Part shown: positions 24,285 through 38,100 of the stretch, piece by piece
Layout of the letters: every line of letters begins with the position of its first letter
Numbering within the stretch: position 1 is the first letter of the stretch
Origin: Taeniopygia guttata
Lineage: Eukaryota > Chordata > Aves > Passeriformes > Estrildidae
DNA: 64,000 bases
Assembly (NCBI RefSeq): GCF_048771995.1
Contig: NC_133030.1
Coordinates: forward strand, 15,591,501 to 15,655,500
Reading direction: 5' to 3'
The notes under the pieces: generated by a model
The model's database searches: none
What the model saw: the letters and a program-made list of their open reading frames with translations, nothing else
Told to the model about the DNA's origin: nothing
Position numbers and translations under genes: made by a program

Positions 24285-27109
24285 TTCATGTAAGTCATTC
24301 TTCTCAGCTCCCAACACTGCTTGAGATCCACCAAACCTATGCAGCAAAACCATAGAAAAATGGAAACATTTCCTGGTTTTGGATTTTCTTTCAAGCCTGA
24401 AAAAACATTGTTTCTTTATGAAAAGATTTGCCAGGAGACGCATGAGTATGTCAAGACTGAGTAGGGAGTGACAAGTGTGTGCTACTACAAAAGATCTTAA
24501 AATTTTGACAGTGTCTGAATGTGCAGGTGGATAGATGTTGGAGGAAACTTCATCTCCACAAATGCTCAGAAATTCTGTTACGAATTTTAATATATTATCA
24601 ACGAAATTGAGCATTGCCAAACATGAACATTTAGAAAAGTCAAGCCAGACCATTATCAAATCACAATGTTGAAAGAGAAATTGTGAGATTTGAAATATAC
24701 TCAGTATGCATTTCTCTTACTGACTCTTTCATTTCTAAGATTTACATCACTTTTAGATCTTTTGAGATATGCACAGGCAACCACAAAAAATGAAAAAAAA
24801 AAGGAGAGAAACAGAGAGAGGGAAAAGAAAGTATTTTCCTTCTAGGATTAGAGAACTGAAATAAAGTAGCAAGATTTCAGTTTCTTATCTAATTTAAAAT
24901 AGTCCTTTTTTCTCCATTTTTTAACTTCTGTCTATCTGTCTGATCACAGGAAACTTCCCAAGATGACATTTTACGTTTTTTGTTAATTTCATTTAGAATT
25001 ATTTTAAATCAAGTACATGGAAAACACCCAAGGTAACAAAGATAAATCACAAGTGATGTTGGCGGGCACAGCACTCCAACAAAATATAATACAGTTGTAT
25101 AAGACAGCTGCTGAAATCTAGTATGGAGCTGCAAATTTTCCCTCATTCTGAAGCCACCCACTGCTCTGAAAGTTGCTTCCAAGGAAAGATGCGGTTGGAA
25201 TTTTGACCCTTTTCCATAAAAATTAGAAAACTTCAATACAAACCACAGAGTCTAAGACTTATGTCTTGAAAACATCCTAAAAGTTCAGTAATGATGCAGC
25301 TTCTCCCCACAAAAGAAATAACAATAATATTTTTAAAATGTGATAACATGAATAATATTGGTAAAATGTGATAATATGATTAGTGTTGGTAAAATGTGAT
25401 AACATGATTAACTCACTTAGCAGACTATAAATACAGAAGTAGCCTACAGCTTAAAACAGAATTTTAAGCTCAGATTTCTGGAAAAAACTTCTGGAAAAAA
25501 GAACTCACCAAAATAGTCTCAGAAATTATTCTACCAAGTTAAACTATCTATAATTCAAACTAAAGATAGACAAAATAGCAGCTATATTACATACCACATA
25601 ACCTGAAAACAAACAAAAGTACTGAAAGAATAGAAATGGGCAAAAAGACAGAAAGATAAACTCAGAAATGTGATTTCTATAAATCAGGGGGAAAACTTTT
25701 TTTTAAAAACAATAGTTCCAACACCCTCTTTCTCAATAATATTTTATTGCTGAGTTGCATCCTCCCGTGAAGTTCCCTAGCAACAATGCATCAGCTCAGA
25801 TACATTCAGACATGACTTTTTCAAACAAGCAAAGGGGGATGGAAAGTGAAGACAAGAGAAAGACAATAGAATGCCACTTGGCACTTCCACTGCTAAACAC
25901 CAATGACTTTTATGTTTGTGCAAAGGAAATCCCAGCTCCTTTGCCTAGGAGTCCATCACACTATGATTACAGGAGGAGAGGGTTTCCATCTGCCTTATTT
26001 CCATAACAACTCTGTCTACTTTCAGAAACTATGTGGAAAGTTAAAAAAGACAACACTGAGTGAATACAGTTCCAAGCAAACACAATCAATCTGCATATTT
26101 GCTGTGAGCACATTCAAAACATTCCCTTCCCTGAGGTTGGTCTGTTTGTGGTTTCTTTTCAGATATGCTGTCCCTGAGTTCCCTGCCGATCTGAAGAGGT
26201 TCTGAACATCTGATCTCATCATATCTCTGACTTGATAGCAGATATATTTATACTGAAATCACACTGTATCCCAGAAGGTGGTAAAAAATTGCTTCAACTA
26301 TTTGAAAATCTATCACTTACAAATTATGGAATTATTAGAATTATTATGGAATGCATTTCCATAAAATAAATCATTCAGTGATTTATTCCAATCAATAATC
26401 CTTCCAAACATTTGGTTTTATAGAACCTAGACATCTCTCTAAACATTTGCAGTGGCCTCCTCCTGCAACAAGACATCAATAGTAGTGGTCTGGGCTCTTA
26501 CACACAACAGTTACCTGCTCTTTAAAAGGTGCAGAACAAGACTCCAGCAAATAGCAAAGGAAGTCCAAGAGAAAATTACTGGATCTGGGCATAGTTCCAC
26601 AGAGGTGCCAGGAGCCTGCCCATGCTAACCTGCACATCCTGAACATTTGGTCCTAACTCCCCATGTCCTGTCAAATAAACAGGGATGGGGGAAGGCTTGT
26701 GGCTGGAACATCCTGCACTTAGGCCTGCCGCAGCTCTCACTAGAGAAAGCAGTTCTCTATCCTGAGCTGAGGTCAGGGCTGGCACTGGGAGAATGAGGAA
26801 GCCGTAAACCAGTTGTCTCTTCCTTGTGCCAAGCAAACCACAGCAGAGAGTTTGGACCCTGTTGCTCTCATATTCCAGAGGGCCTGTGCCCTGTCATTCT
26901 AGTTAAAGAAGCCTTGTTGCCTTCCCTGCCCCTTACCCAACCTTGGTGGTTATACAACCACCATGCGTGCTTTGAAACCTCTCCCTTACTCATCCAAACT
27001 CCAGCTTCGCACAACACTCAGGATGAGTTCAAACCTGGGAATCAAACACTGTGCATGGCACAGTACAGCTGCAACTGAGAAATAAATAAATTACTGCTGA
27101 GCTGTCAGG
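24285..27109. other. Intergenic sequence
   Basis: No gene is recognised. It includes the 28-base tandem repeat listed separately and a GC-richer patch at about 26570-27070 that I cannot assign to a family. Confidence 0.5.
25334..25412. repeat. 28-bp tandem repeat, about 2.8 copies
   Basis: Copies start at 25334, 25362 and 25390 with 'taaaatgtgataacatga'-like text and a period of 28. The last copy is partial. The copies differ at a few positions. Confidence 0.85.
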
Positions 27110-27480
27110 AGACAAATTCTATAAACTATTGTGTTTGTAGTATCACAGTGCATGTTTCGGTACTTGAAGTTCCACAGTATATACTCTACTGATCGATTTG
27201 CATACCCTATCGATCTCAAGGGTTGACTAATGCATGTGATTTGTGGCACTTCTGCATAATTTTCTGATTGAGTTACTTATTTAACCTATTGACCTTTACT
27301 CTTAATTAAAGAGCCTATGCAGATGTTGAGCCGTAATCAACCTGCGCACTACTGAGTGGAATTTACATCTTGTGGAATTTACGCGCTCTTTGAGGCTTTA
27401 CACTGACACTGTGTGGCATGCGATGGACATGCTTTCCCCTTGCAGCTTGAACTCATGAAGCATCCTGACAGTCAAACTTT
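27110..27480. promoter_or_regulatory. Candidate conserved enhancer-like element
   Basis: A unique stretch with motif-dense text and preserved CpGs in an AT-rich, CpG-poor setting. It has a perfect octamer ATTTGCAT (27196-27203), a TATCGAT core, a 'ttgacctttact' nuclear-receptor-like half site near 27289 and a 'cttaattaaag' homeodomain-like palindrome near 27301. There is no repeat character and no frame. A long-range SOX6 enhancer is one plausible role; this is inferred from composition only. Confidence 0.3.
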
Positions 27481-30400
27481 ACTTCCAACAGTTTTCAAGC
27501 AAAATTCTCACCAGCATTTGGTCTTAAAATAAAAAAAATAAAGTTCACACAAAAAATCTTTCCTGCTTTGAAAGTCCAAGAGAGAAAAAGAAAGTTAAAT
27601 CTGTGTTTAGTTGTCTTATGCAAATGATCCACTTGTTTTCTTGTATATAATACCTGTTGAACAATCAAATCCAGTTCAGTTTTGCACCAGATCTCTGTTG
27701 TGTACACCATGAACACCTCTGTTATGCATACCAAAAAAGAAGTCCTTGCTCTACAGGGGTCACCAATAAAAATTTTAAAGTTACAGTAGAACTAATTATT
27801 TTTCATTATCGTGAAATCCTAATTTGAGCAAACAAATTAGGTGAACAAAGAAAAAACAAACAAAAAAGGCACCAACCCTCCTCAACCTCCCCCTAAGAAG
27901 CCCACCAAAACCCCATACACTGCAGTCATTGCTTTGTACTGCATTCTGCTTGCTTACATTGAGAAGTAAAATTTAATTTTAATAATTCATGTCGCTTAGT
28001 TGTTCCTACTAAGTATAATACAGTATTTTACTGATTCACTGTAAAGCAGAGGACATCTCAATAATTCAGATGACAAACAAACTGCAACATTTTCTGTGTC
28101 TGGAAACCATTATGTCGATAGGAAAGTCACCAGTTTGACAGCAGATATTAACCAAGTGTTTAGAAGCTGCAGTTATACACTCCTTACAATCACACATGCC
28201 TCATCTCTCCCTGCACATACCCCCACCAGAGGGATAAAGATTAGATAAAATATAACAAGAAGATAATGTTCAATAATCATTCTGAACCAAAAAGCATTAC
28301 AGCACTATGGCCCTTGAGACAATAAACAACCAGAAAAAAAGTCATTTACTCAATTACTGATGGCTTTAAGCTTAAATTAGTGGTTAGATCCAAAGCATAT
28401 ATGTCAAAAACTAACAAGCATAAATATAATAATTAAAAACAAGTTAGTGAATTGAAACTGAGTGGGTTGCATTCCACGTAGAGTGAACAGAGCAGAAGAT
28501 ATTTCCAAAATAATTGAAACTAACCTTTACCTATTCTGCACAACTTCTTTCTATCTAGTAGCACTCCCCATTGAAATCACGTGTAAGGAGGTGTGTATGT
28601 CCACCCATCCTGGTTCTCTTTTTAGTTTTTTATGCTCAGAAGCCTTTACTGGCTGGGAATTTTACTTTTACTTGCCTTATTTCCATATGAACATCAGGAA
28701 GAACTAGCAATTTTTTAAAACAGCCAATATTTCTTATATGACCCTATTTAGTCCGCTCAAACATGCAGACAAAAATCTTTCCTAACAGAAGAGTGCCACT
28801 ACACACTGTCAGCTACAAGTTTTCCTGTGTTAAAATTCACAGGGTGAAGCAAACAAAATGGCAGAAGAAGGCTTAACTCAGACCAAAGGAATCTGTATTC
28901 TTCCCTGCAATGAATCCATCAGCATTTTGCAAACAAAGAGAGAATTCACCCTAGATTAGGCCTGGAAGAGCACCAAAGCTATAACCTGTGAACTAGCAAC
29001 ACTAAGAGGATAACTATGGATCCTTATTACCACATTCAGGGTAGAAATTTGTGAAAATCACTTCTGGTCACAGTATTAATTCTCTTCTCCTCTCTTTTAC
29101 TTTCAACTTCACCCCCTATCTGCACACTTCATTTTGCCCTCCTAATTACATACTTACTTTCCCTAAGCTAGTTAGAATATTTTGTTTCATTGGTTCCATG
29201 TAACTTGCATAGTTCTAGTGTTGAATGATGCTGCTGCTCAACTTTCTGCAGCAACTGCTTTTTGCCTCCACGTATTTTCCAATATGTGCTGTCTGCTCCT
29301 GGAAAGAGAGAAAGACAGAAACTCACCACTCTTCTGCCTTTGCCAATCAAAATGTGACTGAGGTGCATTGCATAGAGAGTTCAGAATTAAAACTGAATTA
29401 AGATTATCTAAACAAGGACAAACATTATCATGAGAGGGCCCTAAAGATCAGTTATGATCCAATGAGAAACCTGCAGATCAATTGAGACACAAGGGTTGTG
29501 TGGAACACGTGTACCCTTGCTATTGGTGGGAACTGCTATGTTAGGAATGTGTTCCAGTGTAATCCAATGAGACTTATCAAAGGGAAATAGTGTCATTTGC
29601 TCACTAGGGCTAATTTTGATTACTTCTTCCCTAAGCTCCACTGGAACAAGTATCAAAGTGAAAACTCACATTCCTTCCATTGTCAGTAATGGAACAGCTC
29701 CTGGTGGCTTTTTGCTAGCCATGTATATAGGCAATAAGAGGCCTCCAAGCAAGCCAACAGAGTACATAAAAACCCTCTACATTTAAAATATTCAGCTTGC
29801 TCAACAAAGAATGCACCTTGATTAGTAGAGTCTATTAAATTTCACCTACTTAACTTTGCAGCTTGATTAGTGAAGTATGTGGCTTAATCAGCACAGCATG
29901 GAACTCATGACAACACACTCCTAAAACTGAAACTGTTGGTAGGACCCAACAGAATCCCCAGCGCATGTCTCTGTGTAAAACATGTAAGGCAGAGGTTTCA
30001 GAGCAGGCTCTTAGGTCTGTAAATGTCAGTTCCTGCAGCAGCCTCATGGCTTTGCGAGGTGTAGGACTCAGGTTGTAAAGTTTCAGCTGACTGGAGTAGT
30101 CAGGCAGATTCCTTCACTGTAAAACCAAGCAGCAGCCTCATCAGCAAGGCTACTCCCTTGACCACAGATCCCTTTACCCATCCATGGCAATACACAGCCA
30201 AATCCAGTTTTCAGTATTTAACTGAGATAACGTCATTGGCCATCCAAAATACAATTTCATTATCTCTGGGAAATTATGTGGAATACCTGAAGATAGCAAG
30301 CATGTCAGCAGTTGAAGTAAATTATCAGTACCATTTTCGCACTATCTAGATATACATTAAAGCTGGAATGGGGTTCAACTGTACACACAAAGATTCTGGA

Positions 30401-31070
30401 GACATTTCATGCTGGAGCAAACCTGGGACTTTAAACTATACTAAAGCTGAAGATTGTTCAGGCATGGTGTTTTGGCTTCGACTGCTTTGTTATCTGGAAA
30501 TAAACTGATATAATTAAGAAGTACTTTTACTTTTGATTGAATATGTTCTGTCCCTAGACTACAAGGAATGCAGTCATAGCTGCATCCTGCTGTAGCTATG
30601 ACTCTGCACAGAATTTCCTTAATGATCTTTCCCCCCCGTGCAGTGGTTATCCTATATGCTGTGAACACATGAGATGAACTCACAGTGTTGTTATTTATGG
30701 TACAGATTCTAAGACTGCTGCAGTTAATGGAAACATTGCGTGTTGTCTAGAAAGGAGTTTTGCAAAATACGTGACATAAATCTCACCAACAGAGGTACCT
30801 GTAATCACATGATTCTTAACTGACATCCTTCCTTTTAGTTACTACACGTTCACTAAGAAAAATAAAAGCATATACATCTCTCAAACTCCCAGATATTCAG
30901 CTGTTTCTCAGTAGAACTGGATGCCATTCCCATCCCTGCAAACCTAGAACTATTAATAAGGACGGTTTTGACCTGGCAATTTCTGCAACATTTGGAAAAA
31001 ATACAGTGTCAAACTACAACAATTGTTAGGCAAGTGAAGTACAGAGATTCACACTTACATACCCTTTGTA

Positions 31071-31197
31071 CCAAAAAAAAAAAACCAGAAACAAAAAACC
31101 TCAAACCAAAATGAAAACTAAAACCAAATTAACAAACAAAAACAAAAAAACAAAACCATGACAAAAACCCAAAACAAATAAACAAACCAAACCCAAA
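31071..31197. repeat. A-rich low-complexity tract
   Basis: About 125 bases composed of A with scattered C and few other bases. Confidence 0.85.
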
Positions 31198-33823
31198 ATC
31201 TATTATTTCTAATTCCTCTGAAAGTTTCACATTACTAAGAAAAAGAAAGCATTGAACTTTGATTGTTGAGGTTTCCTTTTATAGCTCCCAGATAGCAAAT
31301 ATAAACACACAAAAAAAAAACCTCAGTCTTTCCATCAAAAAGTGAACCCTCAGGTAAGACTGAACAAAACCTGTGCCAAACTTAACCACACACCTAAAAA
31401 CCCCGTGCAGTGATAGAAATGTGCCAGCATCAATTCAAACCTACTTCTGAGACGTGGCACCAGTAGAAACCAGGAAGATACAAGCTTGGGAATCAGGACT
31501 TCAGCAGTCAAGACAAAAATCCAAAGGTCGATTTTCCCACTGCATCCTTTCTACCACAGCTTGCTAGACTGGGATTCACATTCTATCCTGTTTCTGGAAG
31601 TAGTTCAAAGGGGTATTTAGAAGCCCTGTGTTTGTGCATTAGCCACTAAATTAAGTCTACTTCTGCTATGAAATTCCACAGAAAAAATCTTCAGTACCCT
31701 CACACAATTTCACTCTAACCTTGTAGTCCCTGTCCCAGCTGGTGGCACCATTCCTGTTGTTCATTGCTGGACATCTATGCAAATATTTCAGCCACAGCTC
31801 TCAGAAGAAGTAGTAAAAACTTCCATATTTCCAAAGGGCTGTCTATTTTAGAAATCTTAGTTTGAAAAAGAATAATGTTGTATTTTTAGTATCCATACTT
31901 TAATTAAAAGTATTTTCTTATTGAACATTCTAATTGGAGTAGCAAATTAAAATAAACAGTGTTCGCTTTCGAAAGCATTCCACTGTTCACTTCCTGGTAC
32001 GGTAAAGGCTGAGATGTTATGTTTTCATTCTAGAAATTCAAGAAGGAGAACTTGCAATAAAACTTCAGGTGTATATAATATTAGATTGAGTAGAGAAGGA
32101 AAACTCATTAGATGCATGTTCTTACTAAATTCAAAACACTACTGTCTACAGCATTCCCAATTCAGAAGAGTCAAAACTTAGTCTATAAATGTCAGTACAC
32201 TAACATTTAACTGTCTTAGTGGCTATGACTACAGATGTGAAGTTTTAACCTGTAGTTTTAATCATACCCATTTTACACCATGCCCTGTTCACAGTAATAC
32301 GACTCAGTGAAGAGTCCCACTGTTCTTTTAATTTGGCAGCCAGAGGAGCTTGCATAAATCTTTGGTCATCCTGAATGTTAAGGGAAGCATGCTATAAAAA
32401 GATCAATATAATAGCATTATTTGAAGCACATTACTTCTCCTATTTCAAACATCACCAGTTGTTCCCTAACCATTCCTGAAATGACAGACGCTAAACCAGA
32501 AAGTATCTTATTAAACTCTGTTGAAATAAAGCATAAAGATTATCTCTCTCAATTGTTTATCACAGATGCAGATATTTTTACTAGATTTTACACAGACCAG
32601 AAAAAAATTTGAAAGTTAATCTTGTTTAGTGTACATTCTGAATATAAATTTTATTTTGTGTATGTTGTCTGGCAATATCCTTTCCTTTTAACCTTTTCTA
32701 GTGTCCAAGATGAGGCTTTGGAAAATGTAGCAAATTTCAGCAAGCTGCTCTACATATTCCTTGGAAATCTGCTACTTTTGTAAGCAATATGTAGATGGCA
32801 TTGCCATCCAGGACAAATCAAGAGTTAGAGGTTATTCTGAACACCCTTTTTGTGAAAATAGGCCCAAGTGGTATTTAGAATCCCTATCAGCTATGAAAAT
32901 GAAGACCAAACACAACACTAAGATCAGCTCAGTTCTAAGGCAGAACTGGACCAAGAAACATCTACAAGTATACTTGGTTTGCTTCAACCTTATCTCTCCC
33001 TCATTAAAACTGAACAAACAACCCTAGACTACAAACAAACAAACAAAACCACCCAAACACACACAGGAAAAAATCCAATACAACATCTGGTATATTTTAC
33101 CAAACCTTTCCTCACAGCAGTAATACAGGAGCCAAAAGCGAGGACAGAAAAGTACCCAACATTACTGAACATCATCTGACCATGAAAATTGGCTGGATGC
33201 AGCAGAGCAGGGCAGAGAAGGGAGCCGGGAAAGTGAGAAGCAAGGGCTGATAACAACACAAGCTTGGTTAGGAGCTCATGTAGATTCAAGATTTTTCAGA
33301 TATTTCCTCTCCCACAGGTACTTCCCTTCCTTTTCAAGGGAAAAGCTGCAGTACCACAGAATCCACCATGTGGTGTCTGTTAGCAAATGTTGACTTTTTC
33401 ATGGCAACTGGTGTAGGTACATCTAGATTGTGTATTTAAACATCACAGTTTTGTTTTCATTTCTTGCAAGAAGCATTTGACTGAGGTTAATGTTTTATAT
33501 CAACAGAGTAAAAATAGCTAATTCTGGGCCCAAAGGTCATACACATCAGCACAACTTGAGTTCTGAAGTGCTTTTAACCTTGATTTTTCCCTGTATGCCA
33601 GGTCCTTTAAAATATACAACACATTTAACCCTGTCTCACAAGCAAAGAGGAAAAAAAAAGAAACCAATGATGTTTTCACTGTCTTTGGAAGATCATAATC
33701 ATTTGACAATCAGAGAAATCTGACTGTATTTGAGACAGCACTTGCCAGGAAATACATGAGATAAATACAATTTGCTTTAGAGAAAGGACAACAAATCAGA
33801 ACTATCAGCAGACAGGAAAGAAA

Positions 33824-33866
33824 ACAAAAAAAAACAAACAAAAAAAAAAAAAAAAAACCCAAAAAA
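33824..33866. repeat. A-rich low-complexity tract
   Basis: An A-rich stretch interrupted by single C bases, with a pure A core of about 18. Confidence 0.85.
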
Positions 33867-35062
33867 CAAAGACATCTTCCCCATTTGATTAATTAGATTT
33901 TTGGCACCCCAATTAAGTTCTGACAAGCTAGTATTCCAGGCATAGTAAAATATTGTTGTTCCACTAGGCTTGCTTCAATGTTTAGTCATAAGATCCATAC
34001 AATAATAACAGAACAGTGGCCTATCTTGACCAACAGTACATTAGTTATTATCTGCAGCACAAACACCTACCACTTTATACTAACATTTTGGCAGTTAATC
34101 TAAACATAGCACTTAAAGCTACATCATAATTTTGAGATCTAGCTGGGTCATTTTCCTTCCAGCTGGCACCAGTAAAAAGTATTTTATAACAAAAAAGTAA
34201 ATGAAACTTTTTTACAAGGTTTTTTTTTTTTTCCTGCTCTTTAATGGCAGGAGCACAAGTATGATTTCAAGCACACACAACACATTTTTCAAGTCCTGTT
34301 CGTGGTGATGCTAAGTGAGTGAATTACAATAAGATTTATTGTGCAGTGCTGGATGTCTGATTTTCCATCCACTGCTGGGAGCTTCAGTTGGCGGGAACTA
34401 ACAGAGGCGCCTATTATATACAGCCTGTGTTCAAAATGTGGGTTTGGTGCAAATCCTCAGGCACAGGAACTTACTGCACATGCTGGCATGGAGAAAGTTG
34501 ATGAAAAGAGGAAAAAAAAAAGACTTTTAAAGTGGCTTCTTAAATATTTGGTAATCCATTCCTTCTACAAATTGTTTTGTGAGAAAGAAGGGAGAAGTCA
34601 CAACAGATTTACCTGTAAAAATGGTGTCATAATCTATGGATATAAAACAAGGTAACTAATAACTTATTGTTATTGTAGCTGGATCCCCTGCTGGCAGGAT
34701 TCAAAATGAACAGGAGCTCACCAGAAATGTTCTCAATTTTTTTTTTCTCTTTCCTTTTTATTCCCCTTGTAGGTACTGGAAACACAAGTCCCTCTTTAAA
34801 CAACTACTCATAGACTTCCTTACCCTCCTCTACCTTTTTCTGGCTTTCTCAAATGTTCCACATACACACCCAGCTAGCTGACTTGATATATAGTCCCTGA
34901 AAAGTGAAGGTGGAGAGAGGAAATTCTGGAAGGAAAAAATGAGAAGACAAAATCAGAACAGACACAACAAGAAAGAGCAAAATCCTGGAGGAGAGAAAAA
35001 AAGTAAGACTACAGAGCTCAGAACTGTCAGCAAGAGATGCATGAAGGATATGAGAGGTTAGC

Positions 35063-35121
35063 AGGATGGATGGATGGATGGATGGATGGATGGATGGATG
35101 GATGGATGGATGGATGGATGG
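35063..35121. repeat. (GGAT)n microsatellite
   Basis: About 14-15 uninterrupted copies of the tetranucleotide GGAT. The minus-strand frame over it yields a run of His-Pro-Ser-Ile, which is only the translated repeat. Confidence 0.95.
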
Positions 35122-38100
35122 AGAACCTGAAGGAAGGAAAATTTAGAAAGAAAAAGAAAATTAGGTGGGAATGGAAAAAACAGTTTGAATAATATAATTG
35201 GAAGGTGCAACAACAGTCTGAATGACTTATTCAGAGTAGAACTGTTGTCTGTCTTGCTGAGCCACAAACAAAACTTCATTTTAATATGCAAAGCACCTCG
35301 TCTCAGATATGTAGTTGGAGGCAAACTCCACCGCCACTTCCTCGCTTCCTTGGGAGCAGCTTGTCAGGGGGACCTTCTGCTCCACAACTGGCACTCAGAA
35401 AAGGCTCTTAGCTTTAATGATGTAAATCAAGCAGTGAAAAGTGCCCAGTGGTCCACAAACCTGATGTTCTTTCTCATTGGTTTGAAAGATTCATCTATCC
35501 AAACCCAGTAGGATGCCCCAGGTTCACAGTACAGTGATGAACTGGGAAGAATACCTTTTCCTGTCTTTTGGTTTATGTTATATACCGTTTACTACTCTCA
35601 TCAAATCTACTTCTACTATAAAATTTGATATCATCTTTTCAATTTTCTCAAGGGTGCTGGTTCACTCTCTAGAGCCTATGCTGTAGTTCCTTAGCCACAC
35701 ACGGGATGGCACTGTTAAAATTAGTCCTCACACACCAAATCTCTCCTCCACTCTGACTCTTTGTGGGCAGCAGATTCAAAGGTTTTTTCCCCAGAATTGT
35801 ATCTATCTCCCACAAACTGACATCACATATTTTTGTGCCTGGGCACTTATTATATTTTTACTTTGTATCAAACACGGAAAACCAGTACCCATAAATGTAT
35901 TAATGCTATGTTGTGATTTTTTGAAGGTTTGGCAGCAGAAGGGAGAAATAAAGAGTTTGGGTGCGGTATTATACTGTGGTATTTCATTCTCTTCAGAGAT
36001 CTATAATTTTATGCATGTTGAAAAAAATGTTAAGGAAACTTAATGTATGGAACATAAGGAATCAATTTTCTTCCTTAACAAATAAAAACAAAAAAATTAA
36101 AACAAAAACAAAACCAAATAAACCAAAACAAAAACACACCTTAGGGCTATAATCACTAAAAATATCATTCCATATTGAGCCATACAGCAAAACAGAATGC
36201 AGAATAGAAAGAATAGGCAGAGTTAGGGAATAACCATTAATTTTTGTCTCTCTCCTCTTTGTAGTCACATGTCTCTTAATTGGCACTCAATTTATTAGCA
36301 CCCTGTAATTTTATGGCAATGTGACCATAAATTCTAAGTATGAACAACAGCAGATGGAGTCTCCCTCTTCCCATTGACTGAGTCAGAATACAGGACATCA
36401 CAAAAGTTTTTATTGTTAGGTAAATGCAGAGAGAGAACAAGGTCCAAAAAAGACAAGCAAAGTACAGTTAGAGTCCACAATAAAGCTAAGTCTCCAAAAT
36501 ACAGGCTTTCTTCAGATTTCTGCTGTTACACCCTTGCCAAAAATCTCCTTCTGATCTCTAATCAAGAATCAGCTCAACCATATGCAGGGTAGCAAGGGTG
36601 ACCCTATAACTGTCATGCAGAAAACAACCTGGCATTGTACAGCACCCCACTGCTCTATGCCGACACAGAAGCATGGCTCCAGAAACAGCATTTACCTGCA
36701 GGTGATATTTAAAAGGAAAACCCACACATACCCTTTCAGGGGCCTTTAGTACAACATACACATTGTGTGGCCTGCAGTCTGGAATGGCACATTATATAAT
36801 GCAGTGCCAGACAGGCTTCTCAGCACTTAGGTTCAAAAACAAGCACTAGACATAGCACATCCTTGATGTCAGGGCCTTTTTTGGCCAGCAGGAAGGGTAT
36901 GGAAAGTCAGTGTTATTTAAAATGGCCATCAACAGCTGCCTTTGACAGCAGGGGGCGGGAATTACAATTTCTTTGGGTATATGTTTACCCAGTTTGGTAT
37001 GAGAGCTAATGGTAACTGCAACCCTCTTCTCCACTTATTTCTCAGCTTAAGAAAGTGCCACATTATACTTGAGGAACAGAACTTCCACACCCTGGAAAAT
37101 TCCCTTGAAATGTCATCAGAGACCTTTGAGAGATGCTGATTTGGCACAAGACATGGTAAGGAGGGCATAATTATATCAAGCATCCAATGTATTCACATCA
37201 CACAAACCAAAGCAGGCAATTTTACCACATTTCTTTTCTGTAGACTGCCACCCTATCTCTTCTCAACCCTTTTTCTCCTTAATGGATGATGCAACACCCA
37301 GGAAAACTGCCTTCCCATGGCACTGACACAAGGAAATCTGCATTTATGTGTCTCTAGACTGTACATATCTTGCTCCTGTAGTATTGTCGAAACTCACCCA
37401 GACCACAAGAAAGGGAAAATAAACAGGTGAATGTGCTACCTGCCAGCAAACACCTTCACAAAGCATCCATTTTGTTCAGATCAGGATTTTGGGGCAATAG
37501 CTCCCATCCAGGAGCTCTACTACAGATCTCACAGAGAGTCCTAGACCTCAGCATGCTTTCTTCTCAGTGAGAGGAAGCAGAAAGATTGCCAGCTGAGGAA
37601 CACTGTTCCCCAAAGCTGAGAACTGAAAGTGTTTATTGTCCACTATCCAAAAAGTTCAAACATCTTAAGACTTTCAGAGGGGCCTAAGAGAATTAGGTAC
37701 TTCTAAGCCTATTAGGTACTTCCAAACCTATAACTTCCAAATATAAAATTTATATACCTCTATTTTTAAGTCTGCCCTGAAAGATATTTAAGGTGGGAGT
37801 TTTCCCTTTAATTTACTATTCTCAGTCTTGGTGCCTTATTTTCAGTGGCCACTATGAAAGAGAACAGAGATTCCACAGCCAAAGCCTTTCTGGCCACCAG
37901 GAATTTACCACTGTGGTGGCTTCATAGGACTAGAATTTCTCTCAACAAGTTTTTCTTCTTCTTTTTTCAGTCATTCATATTGTGAATTATTGTCTTCTTT
38001 CTTGAGAAAATAATCCCAAAAACCCTAAGCATATGAAGAATCCATCATTCAGAAATACAAGCAGATGAAATTCCTGATTATTATGAAGTCAAAATCCCAA

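Larger units (their letters stand above)
27481..35062. other. Intergenic sequence
   Basis: No gene or recognised repeat family. It holds A-rich low-complexity tracts at 27845-27866, 31071-31197 and 33824-33866. Frames up to about 100 codons show no domain. A palindrome at 31965 and an E2F-like site at 34388 are described under the findings. Confidence 0.5.

Noticed and set aside
23740..24659. Minus-strand frames of 112 and 137 codons
   Set aside because: They lie wholly or partly antisense to the solo LTR and show no domain.
35058..35324. Minus-strand frame with repeated His-Pro-Ser-Ile
   Set aside because: The repeat is the translated (GGAT)n microsatellite.
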